Virus record (IMG/VR): IMGVR_UViG_3300031951_001151
Coordinates: 1 to 24,623 of that record
Length of the DNA: 24,623 nt
Source: a virus
Reading direction: 5' to 3' (one strand)
Both the position numbers and the translations under genes were made by a program. Below the pieces are notes generated by a model. That model worked only from the letters and a program-made list of their open reading frames with translations. It did not search any database and was not told the DNA's origin. This document shows, in pieces, positions 7,243 through 14,254 of the stretch. Every line of letters begins with the position of its first letter. Position 1 is the stretch's first letter.

Positions 7243-7260
7243 CCGCAACACGTGTTGCGG
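7243..7260. repeat. 18-bp palindrome, perfect copy (20-bp perfect at 7242-7261)
   Basis: ACCGCAACACGTGTTGCGGT is fully symmetric over 20 bases. It fills the 30-base gap between the first radical SAM gene and the glycosyltransferase, 11 bases before ATG 7272. Its right arm merges into GGTGGAG, the likely ribosome binding site. Confidence 0.95.
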
Positions 7261-7271
7261 TGGAGTGGCAG

Positions 7272-8273
7272 ATGAGCATTATCAACCTGTTCTTTCTGGT
7301 ACCTCCGTCGCAGCTTGGCGGTTGTACGTCGTTCACCCTGCATCTGTACCATGCGCTTATCAACCTAGGGCACACCCCTAGGTTGTGCCGCATTACGGAC
7401 ACTGACAAAATCAAGGCCAGTAAGTTTCCGTATGGACTTGAGATATGGAATGTTCCGCTTGAGTACGCATTGAACTTAGTTGGCAATGAGCCTGCCCTAA
7501 TCACGTACTGCTTCTGGAAGAAGTATGCTGTGCATGCCGAACCGCTGATAAGGGCCGGAGTACCAATGGTGGTGCATGACCCCGCCGAGTTTCATTCGGA
7601 TGAGTTGGAGTTGTTCAAACGGTTGCGGTATCGCCCAATAGTTATACGGGACCGCAACGTGAGGGGACTAAAGGCGTTAGGTGTGGAGTCTACGTACATT
7701 CCACACCCGTACGCCACATCTCCTACTGTGCCGATGCCTAAGGTCTACAGAGCCTTATGCTTGGCAAGGGTGGACTTTAGGAAACGCACTCACTGGATAG
7801 TGACCGCCAACAAGGCGTTGAGCGAATCGAAGCAATGCCACCTATACGGGGAGGTGAATCGTATTTACGAATATCACCAACTACGCAAGGAACATCCTGA
7901 TTGGAAGCAGTGGTATCACGGGCAATTCCCCGACAGGTTGGGGGCTGCGGTGGAGTTGTTTGGTGGGGCTGAGTATGCTGTGGACCTAACTCACATTCAG
8001 GGAGACGGGGGTGGCACGCAGTACACATTCTTTGAGGCGTGGAATGCCGGCATCCCGTTGGTACTGAACAGGGCATGGGAAACCGGGGTAACCGATGAGG
8101 TTAGGGACGGAGATAGTTGTGTGATGGTAAACAATGCCGATGAGTTGGTTGAGGTATTGAATACCAATCCTAAGAACTTCGCTGGAATAGTTGAGGGGGG
8201 CACACGCATAATGCACGCACACGGCAATGACGTTGCGATGCTGTATGCAGAACAAGCCATTAGGAGGCCATAA
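7272..8273 (+). CDS. GT-B fold glycosyltransferase (GT4-like)
   Basis: A 333-residue protein. ATG 7272 is chosen over GTG 7260, which lies within the palindrome, because GGTGGAG sits 6 bases before it. The N-terminal domain has a GGxTSFTLHLYHAL stretch (16-29) as in sugar-acceptor domains. The C-terminal domain shows LCLARVDFRKR (162-172), LYGEV (191-195) and FFEAWNAGIPLVL (253-265), the E-x7-type nucleotide-sugar-binding region of GT4 enzymes, then DGDSCVMV. It would transfer a sugar from a nucleotide donor to an unknown acceptor. TAATG overlap with the next gene suggests they work together. Confidence 0.82.
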   Translation: MSIINLFFLVPPSQLGGCTSFTLHLYHALINLGHTPRLCRITDTDKIKASKFPYGLEIWNVPLEYALNLVGNEPALITYCFWKKYAVHAEPLIRAGVPMVVHDPAEFHSDELELFKRLRYRPIVIRDRNVRGLKALGVESTYIPHPYATSPTVPMPKVYRALCLARVDFRKRTHWIVTANKALSESKQCHLYGEVNRIYEYHQLRKEHPDWKQWYHGQFPDRLGAAVELFGGAEYAVDLTHIQGDGGGTQYTFFEAWNAGIPLVLNRAWETGVTDEVRDGDSCVMVNNADELVEVLNTNPKNFAGIVEGGTRIMHAHGNDVAMLYAEQAIRRP

Positions 8274-9043
8274 TGCTGATCGATATCGGAATTGGTAAGA
8301 AGGTGTTTGTGGGGGTTGTCAGTCATGCTCGCCCGGACAATGTTGCTAAGATGAGAGAGCTAGTTGGCGACGCAACGTGGTTCGTTGGAATTGGAGAGAG
8401 TAAGGCATACAAGGCAGCGGGGGCGGTTCATGTGGTGGAGAGTGGTCCCTTGTGCCGTAGTCGTAATGCCATCATCGACAATGCGGGCGCGAAGGCTGCT
8501 GATTATTGTGTGGAGTTGAGTGACGATCTGACCAAAGTACAGATTGCAGTATCAACACCTAAGAAGCTAGCGGCTCAAGACTCCGACTTTCAAACCGTAA
8601 CCAGAATGGTGATTGAAGGGATGCTGGCGGTTGGGGCTAAGTTGGGCGGGGCTGCCCCTACTTCCAATCCGTTCTATTCAAATGTGGATGCCCCAATTCA
8701 TAAGTCCTCATTCATCGTTGGGGACTTCATCGTAATCGATACGTCGTGCGGGCTTAGGTTCTCCGAAGAAATGACCCTCAAGGAAGACTACGACTATACG
8801 ATGCAGCACATTTACACGTTCGGGTGTGTTGCCCGTAGGGATGATGTGTTGATGACATTCCTACATCGTAAGAACAAGGGGGGTGCCGTAGAGGTGAGAA
8901 CGCCTCAGTTGGAGCAGGATAACATCGCGTATCTGAAGACGCGTTGGCCTGACTGCATTGTTGATAACCCGAGACGCCCCAATGAGATTCTGTTGAAGCT
9001 CCCCAAGTATCTCAATCAGGGGCGGGCATCGGTGTCGAAATGA
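8273..9043 (+). CDS. Glycosyltransferase-like protein, GT-A/TAGT-like
   Basis: A 256-residue protein with AGGAGG before an ATG that overlaps the previous TAA. VGVVSHARPDNVAKM (13-27), ESGPLCRSRNAII (56-68) and ELSDDL (81-86) resemble the nucleotide-sugar site of GT-A enzymes, with an S-D-D in place of the usual DxD. EDYDYTMQH (171-179) and HRKNKGG (198-204) complete a pattern I associate with phage glycosyltransferases related to the TET-associated (TAGT/GREB1-like) family thought to act on modified DNA bases. That family assignment is from memory of motifs and is uncertain; a general GT-A function is safer. ATGA overlap with the methyltransferase. Confidence 0.6.
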   Translation: MLIDIGIGKKVFVGVVSHARPDNVAKMRELVGDATWFVGIGESKAYKAAGAVHVVESGPLCRSRNAIIDNAGAKAADYCVELSDDLTKVQIAVSTPKKLAAQDSDFQTVTRMVIEGMLAVGAKLGGAAPTSNPFYSNVDAPIHKSSFIVGDFIVIDTSCGLRFSEEMTLKEDYDYTMQHIYTFGCVARRDDVLMTFLHRKNKGGAVEVRTPQLEQDNIAYLKTRWPDCIVDNPRRPNEILLKLPKYLNQGRASVSK

Positions 9044-9723
9044 AGGGGTTAGTGGTATCGGCTAAAGGCGCTGAGGAACGGGACCTAATTGAATACGATG
9101 GAGTATTGGTTAGGAGGGATTGGGGGCCCGACATAGGTGTGTTGAAGGAATGGGCTCCAGTTTACCGGTGCTTGGAGTCGAGAATACCAGGGCACCGCGT
9201 GATGGATATAGGTGGCAATATAGGCATGTTCAGTACTAAGGCATTGAAGTTAGGGGCTGAACATGTTGTGGCGTTTGAGCCAGAACCAGGGGCATTCAGT
9301 GTGTTGAGTGCCAATCTGATGGGGAAGAATGCGATTGCCTATAACGTGGCAGTAGGGGCAACCAATGGGACGGTCAGGTTGAGTGTATCGCCTAGCGGTA
9401 ATGCCACGTCAGCAACCACTATGGTGCATGTGAATAGGCGGCAATCGATCGAGGTACCCAAAGTTTCATTCCTTGAGATGGTTGAACAGTACAGGCCGAC
9501 GTTTCTCAAGGTGGATTGTGAGGGGGCGGAACTTGAGTTTTTGGATGGTTATCGGATGCCCGCTTGCGTGAAGGTAGTGACTGCCGAGCTACATCGGGAA
9601 TTTGCTGGTTGGGAGTCATTGTGTCAGCGGGTGATTGGGTCCTTCAGTGAGTGGACGGCAATAAAGAAGCCATTGTCGTATTCGTTCCACAGGTGTTGGC
9701 TCATAAACTACGAGAGACCATGA
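9040..9723 (+). CDS. FkbM-family SAM-dependent methyltransferase
   Basis: A 227-residue Rossmann-fold methyltransferase. Motif I is VMDIGGNIG (54-62), the acidic end of strand 2 is AFEPEP (78-83), and LKVDCEGAELEFL (156-168) is the strongly conserved FkbM motif following strand 4. FkbM enzymes O-methylate sugars and other small molecules, and in phage and capsule clusters they accompany glycosyltransferases, as here. Starts with an ATGA overlap and ends with another to the radical SAM/SPASM gene, so it is one operon with both. A sugar hydroxyl added by its neighbours is the most natural substrate, by inference. Confidence 0.88.
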   Translation: MKGLVVSAKGAEERDLIEYDGVLVRRDWGPDIGVLKEWAPVYRCLESRIPGHRVMDIGGNIGMFSTKALKLGAEHVVAFEPEPGAFSVLSANLMGKNAIAYNVAVGATNGTVRLSVSPSGNATSATTMVHVNRRQSIEVPKVSFLEMVEQYRPTFLKVDCEGAELEFLDGYRMPACVKVVTAELHREFAGWESLCQRVIGSFSEWTAIKKPLSYSFHRCWLINYERP

Positions 9724-10646
9724 TTTACCAAACCAATCAGCCGTGGACTGTGCAGGTCGAACTAGTTGAGGGATGCAATAGGTTGTGCGCGTTCTGTGGC
9801 ATAAACGCTATACGGACACGACCAGGTGATTACAAGTACATGACCGTTGAGACGGCAACCAAAGTAGCGATTGAGCTGGGGGCAATCGCTCCTAAGTGCA
9901 AGATTCATTTCGCAATGCATGGTGAGCCATTACAGCATCCACAATTCCATTCGATGGTCTCATTGTTCCGCACAATCCTACCTGAAGTTGAGATGATGGT
10001 AGTCACGAATGGGCGTGTGATTATGAACGACCTACAGGGAGGGCTGAATCGGATATTCGAGGCTGGGATCGATATGGTGATGCTCGATACGTACGAGCCT
10101 GAGCGGGGGCGCCTACGCGCGGGTGTGGAGATACTGCGAGGCATTCTGGTCTCAGACTATTATGGTGATGTGGTGAAGGGTAATGCCCCGAACCCGTATA
10201 TGAATCATCACCGTAAGGTGCGTGGATACTTGTGCGTGATGGATGATATTGGGATTCGTAATGGTGAGCACCCTTCACGGAAACTACACAACCATTCCGG
10301 TTCAAACCCGTTAGGAACTAAGGTCCAGTCTCCACTTCAGAAGACATGCACTAAACCGTTCCGTGAGATGAGTGTGAATTGGAATGGGGATGTGCGGTTG
10401 TGTTGCGAAGACTGGACTGGTGCCTATACGTGCGGCAATTTGAACGAGAGGTCTGCTGCCGATATTTGGTACGGCCCTGAATTCGAATCCGCGCGTACAA
10501 TGCTTCAGAACAAGCGGCGTGATTTCGGAGCCTGTAAGGTATGTGATGCTAGTAGTGGGATGAGATGTGGATTGCTGCCGAAATACCCGTCAGTCAGTCC
10601 TGAAGTTGAGAGCATTGTTAGGAACACTGAGAAGGAGGCAAAATGA
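9720..10646 (+). CDS. Radical SAM enzyme with SPASM-like C-terminal domain
   Basis: A 308-residue protein starting at ATG 9720, which overlaps the previous TGA. CNRLCAFC (C19, C23, C26) is the radical SAM cluster motif and HGEP (67-70) the GGEP-like SAM-binding motif. The C-terminus holds C210, C228, C229, C238, C272, C275 and C283, with MSVNWNGDVRLCCEDW resembling SPASM or twitch domains that bind auxiliary Fe-S clusters. Such enzymes modify peptides, sugars or other small substrates. Context with two glycosyltransferases and FkbM points to sugar or base tailoring. A longer upstream frame from 9651 would overlap the methyltransferase and is rejected. Confidence 0.85.
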   Translation: MIYQTNQPWTVQVELVEGCNRLCAFCGINAIRTRPGDYKYMTVETATKVAIELGAIAPKCKIHFAMHGEPLQHPQFHSMVSLFRTILPEVEMMVVTNGRVIMNDLQGGLNRIFEAGIDMVMLDTYEPERGRLRAGVEILRGILVSDYYGDVVKGNAPNPYMNHHRKVRGYLCVMDDIGIRNGEHPSRKLHNHSGSNPLGTKVQSPLQKTCTKPFREMSVNWNGDVRLCCEDWTGAYTCGNLNERSAADIWYGPEFESARTMLQNKRRDFGACKVCDASSGMRCGLLPKYPSVSPEVESIVRNTEKEAK

Positions 10647-11380
10647 AACGAAGACTGCAAAGCACCGCAACACGTGTTGCGGTCAAACCCGGTACGGTGC
10701 ACCCGGTTGAGTACGTTCCCTATAAGGACCTAAAGAAGTCCGATTACAACCCTCGCAAGATGCCAAAGGCAAAGCTGGAGCGACTAGCTACGAACATTGC
10801 ATTGTTCGGGTTCGTTGAGAACGTAGTTGTACGGAAGGAGACGGGGGAGATTATTGGTGGGCATCAGCGCATTGCTGCGCTTGAGTTGTTGGCGTCGGGT
10901 AAGTTTACGCCCAAGAATGCTGAAGGTAAGGAGATTGAATTCACACCCATCGTCAAGGTGCCAGTCATATACGTTGAGGGGTTGTCGGACTTTGACGTAA
11001 AGAATCTCAATCTCAGTCTGAACAGCATCAGTGGTGAGTGGGATTCCGATAAGCTGGGTACGCTTATCAATCAGATGGTCAGTGAGGTGGAGACCGCAAT
11101 GGACAACATTGCGAAGGATGCACTTGCATATCTGTCGCCCAGCGGGTTGTCCACCGATGAGCTGAATGCAATCATCAACAAGGAATCTGAGGACGGGTTG
11201 GCGCCTGAACGTACAACCGGTGTCCCCAAGCTAAACCTTGAGTTTACGTCGAAGGAACTTAGGGATGCATTCAAGGCGTTCGTTGGTGAGGAGAAGCAAG
11301 ACGGGATTCCGAGCGGGGACCTACTTGCTAAGCGGTTGGGAATTGAGGTTGTGAAGAAGCGGAAGTCGAAGCGTACCTAA
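10643..11380 (+). CDS. ParB/Srx-fold protein, second copy
   Basis: A 245-residue protein with AAGGAGG before an ATG that overlaps the previous stop. YNPRKM (35-40), NIALFGFVENVVV (51-63), IGGHQRIAA (71-79) and LNLSLNSISGEWD (122-134) are the hallmarks of phage ParB-like domains. It differs from the first ParB-fold protein in having no proline linker and in carrying a basic C-terminus (KKRKSKR). Residues 8-13 (TATRVA) are encoded by a palindrome copy located just after the start codon. It closes the modification cassette. Possible roles: nuclease, nucleotide-dependent modifier or DNA-binding partner. Not a partition ParB, because the HTH region is missing. Confidence 0.85.
   Translation: MKRRLQSTATRVAVKPGTVHPVEYVPYKDLKKSDYNPRKMPKAKLERLATNIALFGFVENVVVRKETGEIIGGHQRIAALELLASGKFTPKNAEGKEIEFTPIVKVPVIYVEGLSDFDVKNLNLSLNSISGEWDSDKLGTLINQMVSEVETAMDNIAKDALAYLSPSGLSTDELNAIINKESEDGLAPERTTGVPKLNLEFTSKELRDAFKAFVGEEKQDGIPSGDLLAKRLGIEVVKKRKSKRT
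10665..10682. repeat. 18-bp palindrome, perfect copy (20-bp perfect at 10664-10683)
   Basis: ACCGCAACACGTGTTGCGGT lies inside the 5' end of the second ParB-fold gene, 22 bases after its ATG, unlike most copies, which precede start codons. Residues before and through it (MKRRLQSTATRVA) are not part of the ParB domain, so an insertion would have been tolerated. Confidence 0.95.
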
Positions 11381-11543
11381 TTCGGCATCTCCACCGCTTA
11401 GTACCAAACTCCCTCCCCCGATCACAACAATCCGTCAACATACTAGGACGTTCAATACCGTGCTTTGAGCGCGGCATACGTAGTCCTATGCTCGCCAAGT
11501 AGACGGCTATTGCTAGGGCCAGAAGGTGGATTGCTGCGTTCAT
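11328..11543 (-). CDS. Possible small membrane protein on the minus strand (doubtful)
   Basis: A 71-residue open frame whose first 22 residues (MNAAIHLLALAIAVYLASIG...) would form one membrane-spanning helix, followed by a basic, Cys-containing tail. Its 3' end overlaps the end of the ParB-fold gene. If real, it diverges from the gene at 11613, with a palindrome between them. There is no good ribosome binding site and it would be the only minus-strand gene here, so it may be chance. Confidence 0.22.
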   Translation of the reverse strand: MNAAIHLLALAIAVYLASIGLRMPRSKHGIERPSMLTDCCDRGREFGTKRWRCRIRYASTSASSQPQFPTA

Positions 11544-11612
11544 TAGTGGGTTGTACTAGGTACGGGCCCCTACCGCAACACGTGTTGCGGCATAACGCAC
11601 GTGGAGGTTGTG
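11381..11612. other. Long intergenic region with possible RNA structure
   Basis: At about 230 bases this is the largest gap without a confident gene. It contains TAGGAC (11444-11449) paired with GTCCTA (11483-11488), enclosing CCGTGC-TTTGA-GCGCGG (11458-11474), a 6-bp stem with one G-U pair. This could be a small structured RNA or a processing site. It is not a tRNA: it lacks the T-loop and acceptor features. A palindrome copy lies at its right end and a doubtful minus-strand frame covers most of it. Confidence 0.3.
11573..11590. repeat. 18-bp palindrome, perfect copy
   Basis: CCGCAACACGTGTTGCGG with left A, followed by CATAAC as at 2701. It lies 22 bases before ATG 11613, the same distance as the copy at 2701 has from its gene. 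Confidence 0.95.
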
Positions 11613-12296
11613 ATGCGCTCACGTGTTATTGACTACAGGGCTGAGTTCGAAAGCACCAAACGCGAGCACGATGCAGTGTTGGACGAAGCATCGTTTGAGG
11701 TGGCAGGCATACGCGCAACCGCTGAAGGTGAGTTGAAACTACTGTGCGGGAAGTTGGGTATCCGGTACAGGGATGCCAATAAGTCCGATCATCCCGAAAT
11801 TGCTCACCATATGCGTGGGTTGGCAATCAAGACCAATAAGGTGTTCGATAGGGCCATCTGTAGGCGTAAGGCCCTACACCTATGGATGTGTGAATGTGCA
11901 AAGTTGGCCGAGTTGAAGTGTGGGGACAATCCTGGTTTGCTGCTCATGTATGACTCGATTTCGGTTAGTAGTTATTCGACGCAGGGATTCGGAGCCGCTA
12001 CCTACGCGTCCGGATATGCAACGTTGGTTGCGTGGCAGTTGAAACAGATATGCGATTGGTTAGTGGTTGAGGTGATATGCAACCAACTAGACCGGTCGTA
12101 CGACGTAATGGTTGGGGTTGAGTCGAAGTTGGACGTTGAGATTCTGAAGCTGAAACCAACCGCTATCACGTTGCGTGAGTGGCTGAAGAAGTGTTGGGCG
12201 GTAGGTTGCAATCCTAGGGTGTTCAATCCGTACTTGCCGCACGGCATAGAGGCGAAGCTGGGATTAGACTACTTTGGAGGTGAAATCAATGGGTAA
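11613..12296 (+). CDS. Hypothetical protein
   Basis: A 227-residue protein. ATG 11613 is preceded by GGAGG (11603-11607); the GTG at 11601 lies in that site and is rejected. The N-terminal half is charged and helical with a possible coiled coil (FESTKREHDAVLDEASFEV); the central part has several Cys and Trp residues (LHLWMCECAKL) and an S/Y/G-rich stretch (SVSSYSTQGFGAATYASG). First gene of a cassette that starts at a palindrome. I do not recognise the family. Confidence 0.7.
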   Translation: MRSRVIDYRAEFESTKREHDAVLDEASFEVAGIRATAEGELKLLCGKLGIRYRDANKSDHPEIAHHMRGLAIKTNKVFDRAICRRKALHLWMCECAKLAELKCGDNPGLLLMYDSISVSSYSTQGFGAATYASGYATLVAWQLKQICDWLVVEVICNQLDRSYDVMVGVESKLDVEILKLKPTAITLREWLKKCWAVGCNPRVFNPYLPHGIEAKLGLDYFGGEING

Positions 12297-13062
12297 TTGG
12301 GTTGAATCCATATGTGCCAATTGTGGAAACCCGTATGAGCGACAAAGCCTATATGGGCAAGTTCATAAGGTGCGGATGCGCGTACGCGTAAGGGGGACTT
12401 CGCCCCGAACTATCACACGTAATGCGCACGTTTCGTTCTGCCCCCTATGTTTGGAGAAGCGTAAGTGTCGGGTGTGCGGGGTTAGGTTTGAGAGGTACCC
12501 ACATCCCAAATATCCAATCAAGTATGTGTGTCATAAGGACGAGACAGTGACTAAGCGGTATGCGCGTGAGTATGAGCCTATGAGGGTATGCCCGTCCTGT
12601 TACCGAATGAGCAAGTGCAAGCAATGCGGGTGGAAGTTCGACTATAAGAAGGCCGGATACGTTAGGCGCCCACCATTGTGTCCTTCGTGCAAGGCTGAGC
12701 GGCGGAAACAGATGTGTTACGTGTATGTGAAACGGTACCGCAATGCTCATCCGGATCGTGCACGCGCCATAGAACGAAACACACAAGCCAAGAAAGCATT
12801 GCGATTCAAGACTGATCCTACCTACAGGGAGCACGTACGTGCGCGCCAGCGCGAATGGGCGAAGCGCGATCGGGTAAAGAAACGGACCCTGAAGACCCTA
12901 ATTGAGTCGACGTGTCTGAACACTCCAATTGGGTTACTACGTGATAGGCGTTATGATTGTATGCACTACAATGCGAGGCTGTCTCGCGTTGTGAAGGAGA
13001 GACCACACGCATCTAACGTATGCCCCGAAGGATGTAAGTTCTACCGCAAAGGGAGAGGCTAA
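12289..13062 (+). CDS. Protein with many zinc-ribbon CxxC motifs
   Basis: A 257-residue basic protein starting at ATG 12289 (GGAGG 8 bases upstream, overlapping the previous gene's end). CxxC pairs lie at 9-12, 51-54, 60-63, 101-104, 110-113 and 131-134, enough for about three zinc-binding modules. A long Arg/Lys-rich helix (about 140-205) resembles the basic segments that precede HNH domains in recombination or VII-type phage nucleases, but no HNH motif follows. A terminal CPEGC closes the protein. It probably binds nucleic acid. Function otherwise unknown. Confidence 0.72.
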   Translation: MGNWVESICANCGNPYERQSLYGQVHKVRMRVRVRGTSPRTITRNAHVSFCPLCLEKRKCRVCGVRFERYPHPKYPIKYVCHKDETVTKRYAREYEPMRVCPSCYRMSKCKQCGWKFDYKKAGYVRRPPLCPSCKAERRKQMCYVYVKRYRNAHPDRARAIERNTQAKKALRFKTDPTYREHVRARQREWAKRDRVKKRTLKTLIESTCLNTPIGLLRDRRYDCMHYNARLSRVVKERPHASNVCPEGCKFYRKGRG

Positions 13063-13063
13063 G

Positions 13064-13462
13064 ATGGAATCTGATAACAAGTATTGTCCACCGGCAGGTG
13101 ATGCGAAGTGGCCTGTACTGGATTCGTCGGGGATGCCCCTATCTGGACTACCGACAGTGACCGCCCATACTTGGTATGAGGCAAATGAGAAGGTTCGTAA
13201 GGAATGGGGACCGGAATTCAAAGCCGCACCATTGGGGTATAAGATCCCAGAACAGGCAACCCCTTCACGCCCCCAAGTTCCTCCCACAATAACGACCAAT
13301 ATCAAGAAGGCAATGCGCGGCCGCATAGTGCTGGACATCACATTCCTTCCAGACAACGACCTAAGCGACGAAGCAACACTGAGGTTGGTACGGTGGAGAT
13401 TGGGAGTCGCCCCATTGCCATTCAAGTATTCGCTATCTATGACGCGCGACGAAAATGAGTAA
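13064..13462 (+). CDS. Hypothetical protein
   Basis: A 132-residue protein, GAGAGG before ATG 13064, immediately after the zinc-ribbon gene. It has a Pro-rich middle (PEQATPSRPQVPPT) that separates an N-terminal part (AHTWYEANEKVRKEWG, probably helical) from a C-terminal part (GRIVLDITFLPDNDLSDEATLRLVRW, strand then helix). No known motif. The stop overlaps the next start by 8 bases. Confidence 0.6.
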   Translation: MESDNKYCPPAGDAKWPVLDSSGMPLSGLPTVTAHTWYEANEKVRKEWGPEFKAAPLGYKIPEQATPSRPQVPPTITTNIKKAMRGRIVLDITFLPDNDLSDEATLRLVRWRLGVAPLPFKYSLSMTRDENE

Positions 13463-13679
13463 GTGCTACGGCAACGAGTACGGGGGCGTCACGCATTGTA
13501 AGGAATGCCGTCCAGGTCGACCCTTGTGCCGTTGGCAGCGACGTAGCAGTAAGCGCTATCAGGTGTGTATGTGTTCGGCCTATCACTTCCCCCATAGGGT
13601 TGGATCTGGCTTGTGTGGCAATCGAGATGCCCAGAACTTGATACTGTACGGTCCTCCCCCTCAATCTACATCCCCCTAG
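13455..13679 (+). CDS. Small Cys-rich protein
   Basis: A 74-residue basic protein with CxxC-like groups (C4, C15, C18, C25, then CMC and C54). The run YQVCMCSAYHFPHRVGSG resembles a motif seen in short actinophage proteins that contain CxC followed by HFPHR-x-GSG; this is from memory. Probably zinc-binding. It has no strong ribosome binding site but overlaps the upstream gene, so translational coupling is likely. Its stop is one base before the palindrome half-site. Confidence 0.65.
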   Translation: MSKCYGNEYGGVTHCKECRPGRPLCRWQRRSSKRYQVCMCSAYHFPHRVGSGLCGNRDAQNLILYGPPPQSTSP

Positions 13680-13691
13680 TTGCGGCATAAC
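13679..13691. repeat. Half-site of the palindrome with CATAAC tail
   Basis: GTTGCGGCATAAC equals the right arm of the palindrome plus the CATAAC found after the copies at 2701 and 11573; the left arm is missing. It is followed directly by CCAACTAAACTA (13691-13702), a 12-mer also found at 2678-2689. The half-site lies 21 bases before ATG 13713, in the usual position for a palindrome. Confidence 0.6.
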
Positions 13692-13712
13692 CAACTAAAC
13701 TACGAGGTTAGG

Positions 13713-13973
13713 ATGCGAGTACGCATTGTGTTGACACCAGGGGCGTTGTGGAAGTTGGGTAGCGAATACGCGTCGCTAAGTCCGATTCAAATTGTGGTAA
13801 GTGGTAGTGAGTACGTGTGGATTGTCCCATTGGCACCCACATATGAGGCGTGGAGATCGACACATAATGTACGGAGGTATCCGATACGGGTGTCGAAAGA
13901 CCGATTCAGTTTCCACGATTCAAGGTATCTTGGTCACGAACCGATTTGCGAACATGAACCGGTGACCACATGA
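13713..13973 (+). CDS. Hypothetical protein, paralogue of the product of 2943-3224
   Basis: An 86-residue protein, ATG 13713 preceded by GAGG at 5 bases. It matches the protein at 2943-3224 along most of its length, including GALW near the start, SPIQIV, VWIVP, RRYPIRV, DSRYLG and the terminal CEHEPVT. The two look like diverged copies of one small beta-rich domain. The longer in-frame start at 13680 overlaps the half-site and lacks a ribosome binding site. ATGA overlap with the next gene. Function unknown. Confidence 0.75.
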   Translation: MRVRIVLTPGALWKLGSEYASLSPIQIVVSGSEYVWIVPLAPTYEAWRSTHNVRRYPIRVSKDRFSFHDSRYLGHEPICEHEPVTT

Positions 13974-14245
13974 ATCAGAATCCTCCGTTGTGGGTCAAAG
14001 ACGTATTGGCAACAATCGCAACAGTCGAGACGGCCAAGATGTTCTCATTCGTATTCACCGATGAGAAGTATCCGGTCTATATGCGCAAGCTACACGGAGT
14101 GATTCCGTATATTGTGCATTACAGTGACAAGTCTCCGAAGGCTGATGATTGTGAGGCGTGTGCGGCCGGAACATGCATACAACGGATTGAGCAATACCCG
14201 AACGCGTTGGTTGTGGTGCACAATCGGCGTAACGAACTTTCGTAG
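13970..14245 (+). CDS. Hypothetical protein
   Basis: A 91-residue protein overlapping the previous stop (ATGA). Its middle has an aromatic stretch (FSFVFTDEKYPVYMRKLHG) and the C-terminal half has CEACAAGTC, a possible metal site, but too few cysteines are visible to call a zinc ribbon. No recognised family. The next gene follows after 9 bases with its own AGGAGG. Confidence 0.62.
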   Translation: MNQNPPLWVKDVLATIATVETAKMFSFVFTDEKYPVYMRKLHGVIPYIVHYSDKSPKADDCEACAAGTCIQRIEQYPNALVVVHNRRNELS

Positions 14246-14254
14246 GAGGATGAG

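Noticed and set aside
7260-7271. GTG 7260 as start of the glycosyltransferase
   Set aside because: The codon lies in the palindrome and leaves no ribosome binding site; ATG 7272 has GGTGGAG at proper spacing.
11441-11490. tRNA in the large gap
   Set aside because: Nested stems are present but there is no T-arm consensus, no anticodon arm geometry and no CCA-type acceptor stem.
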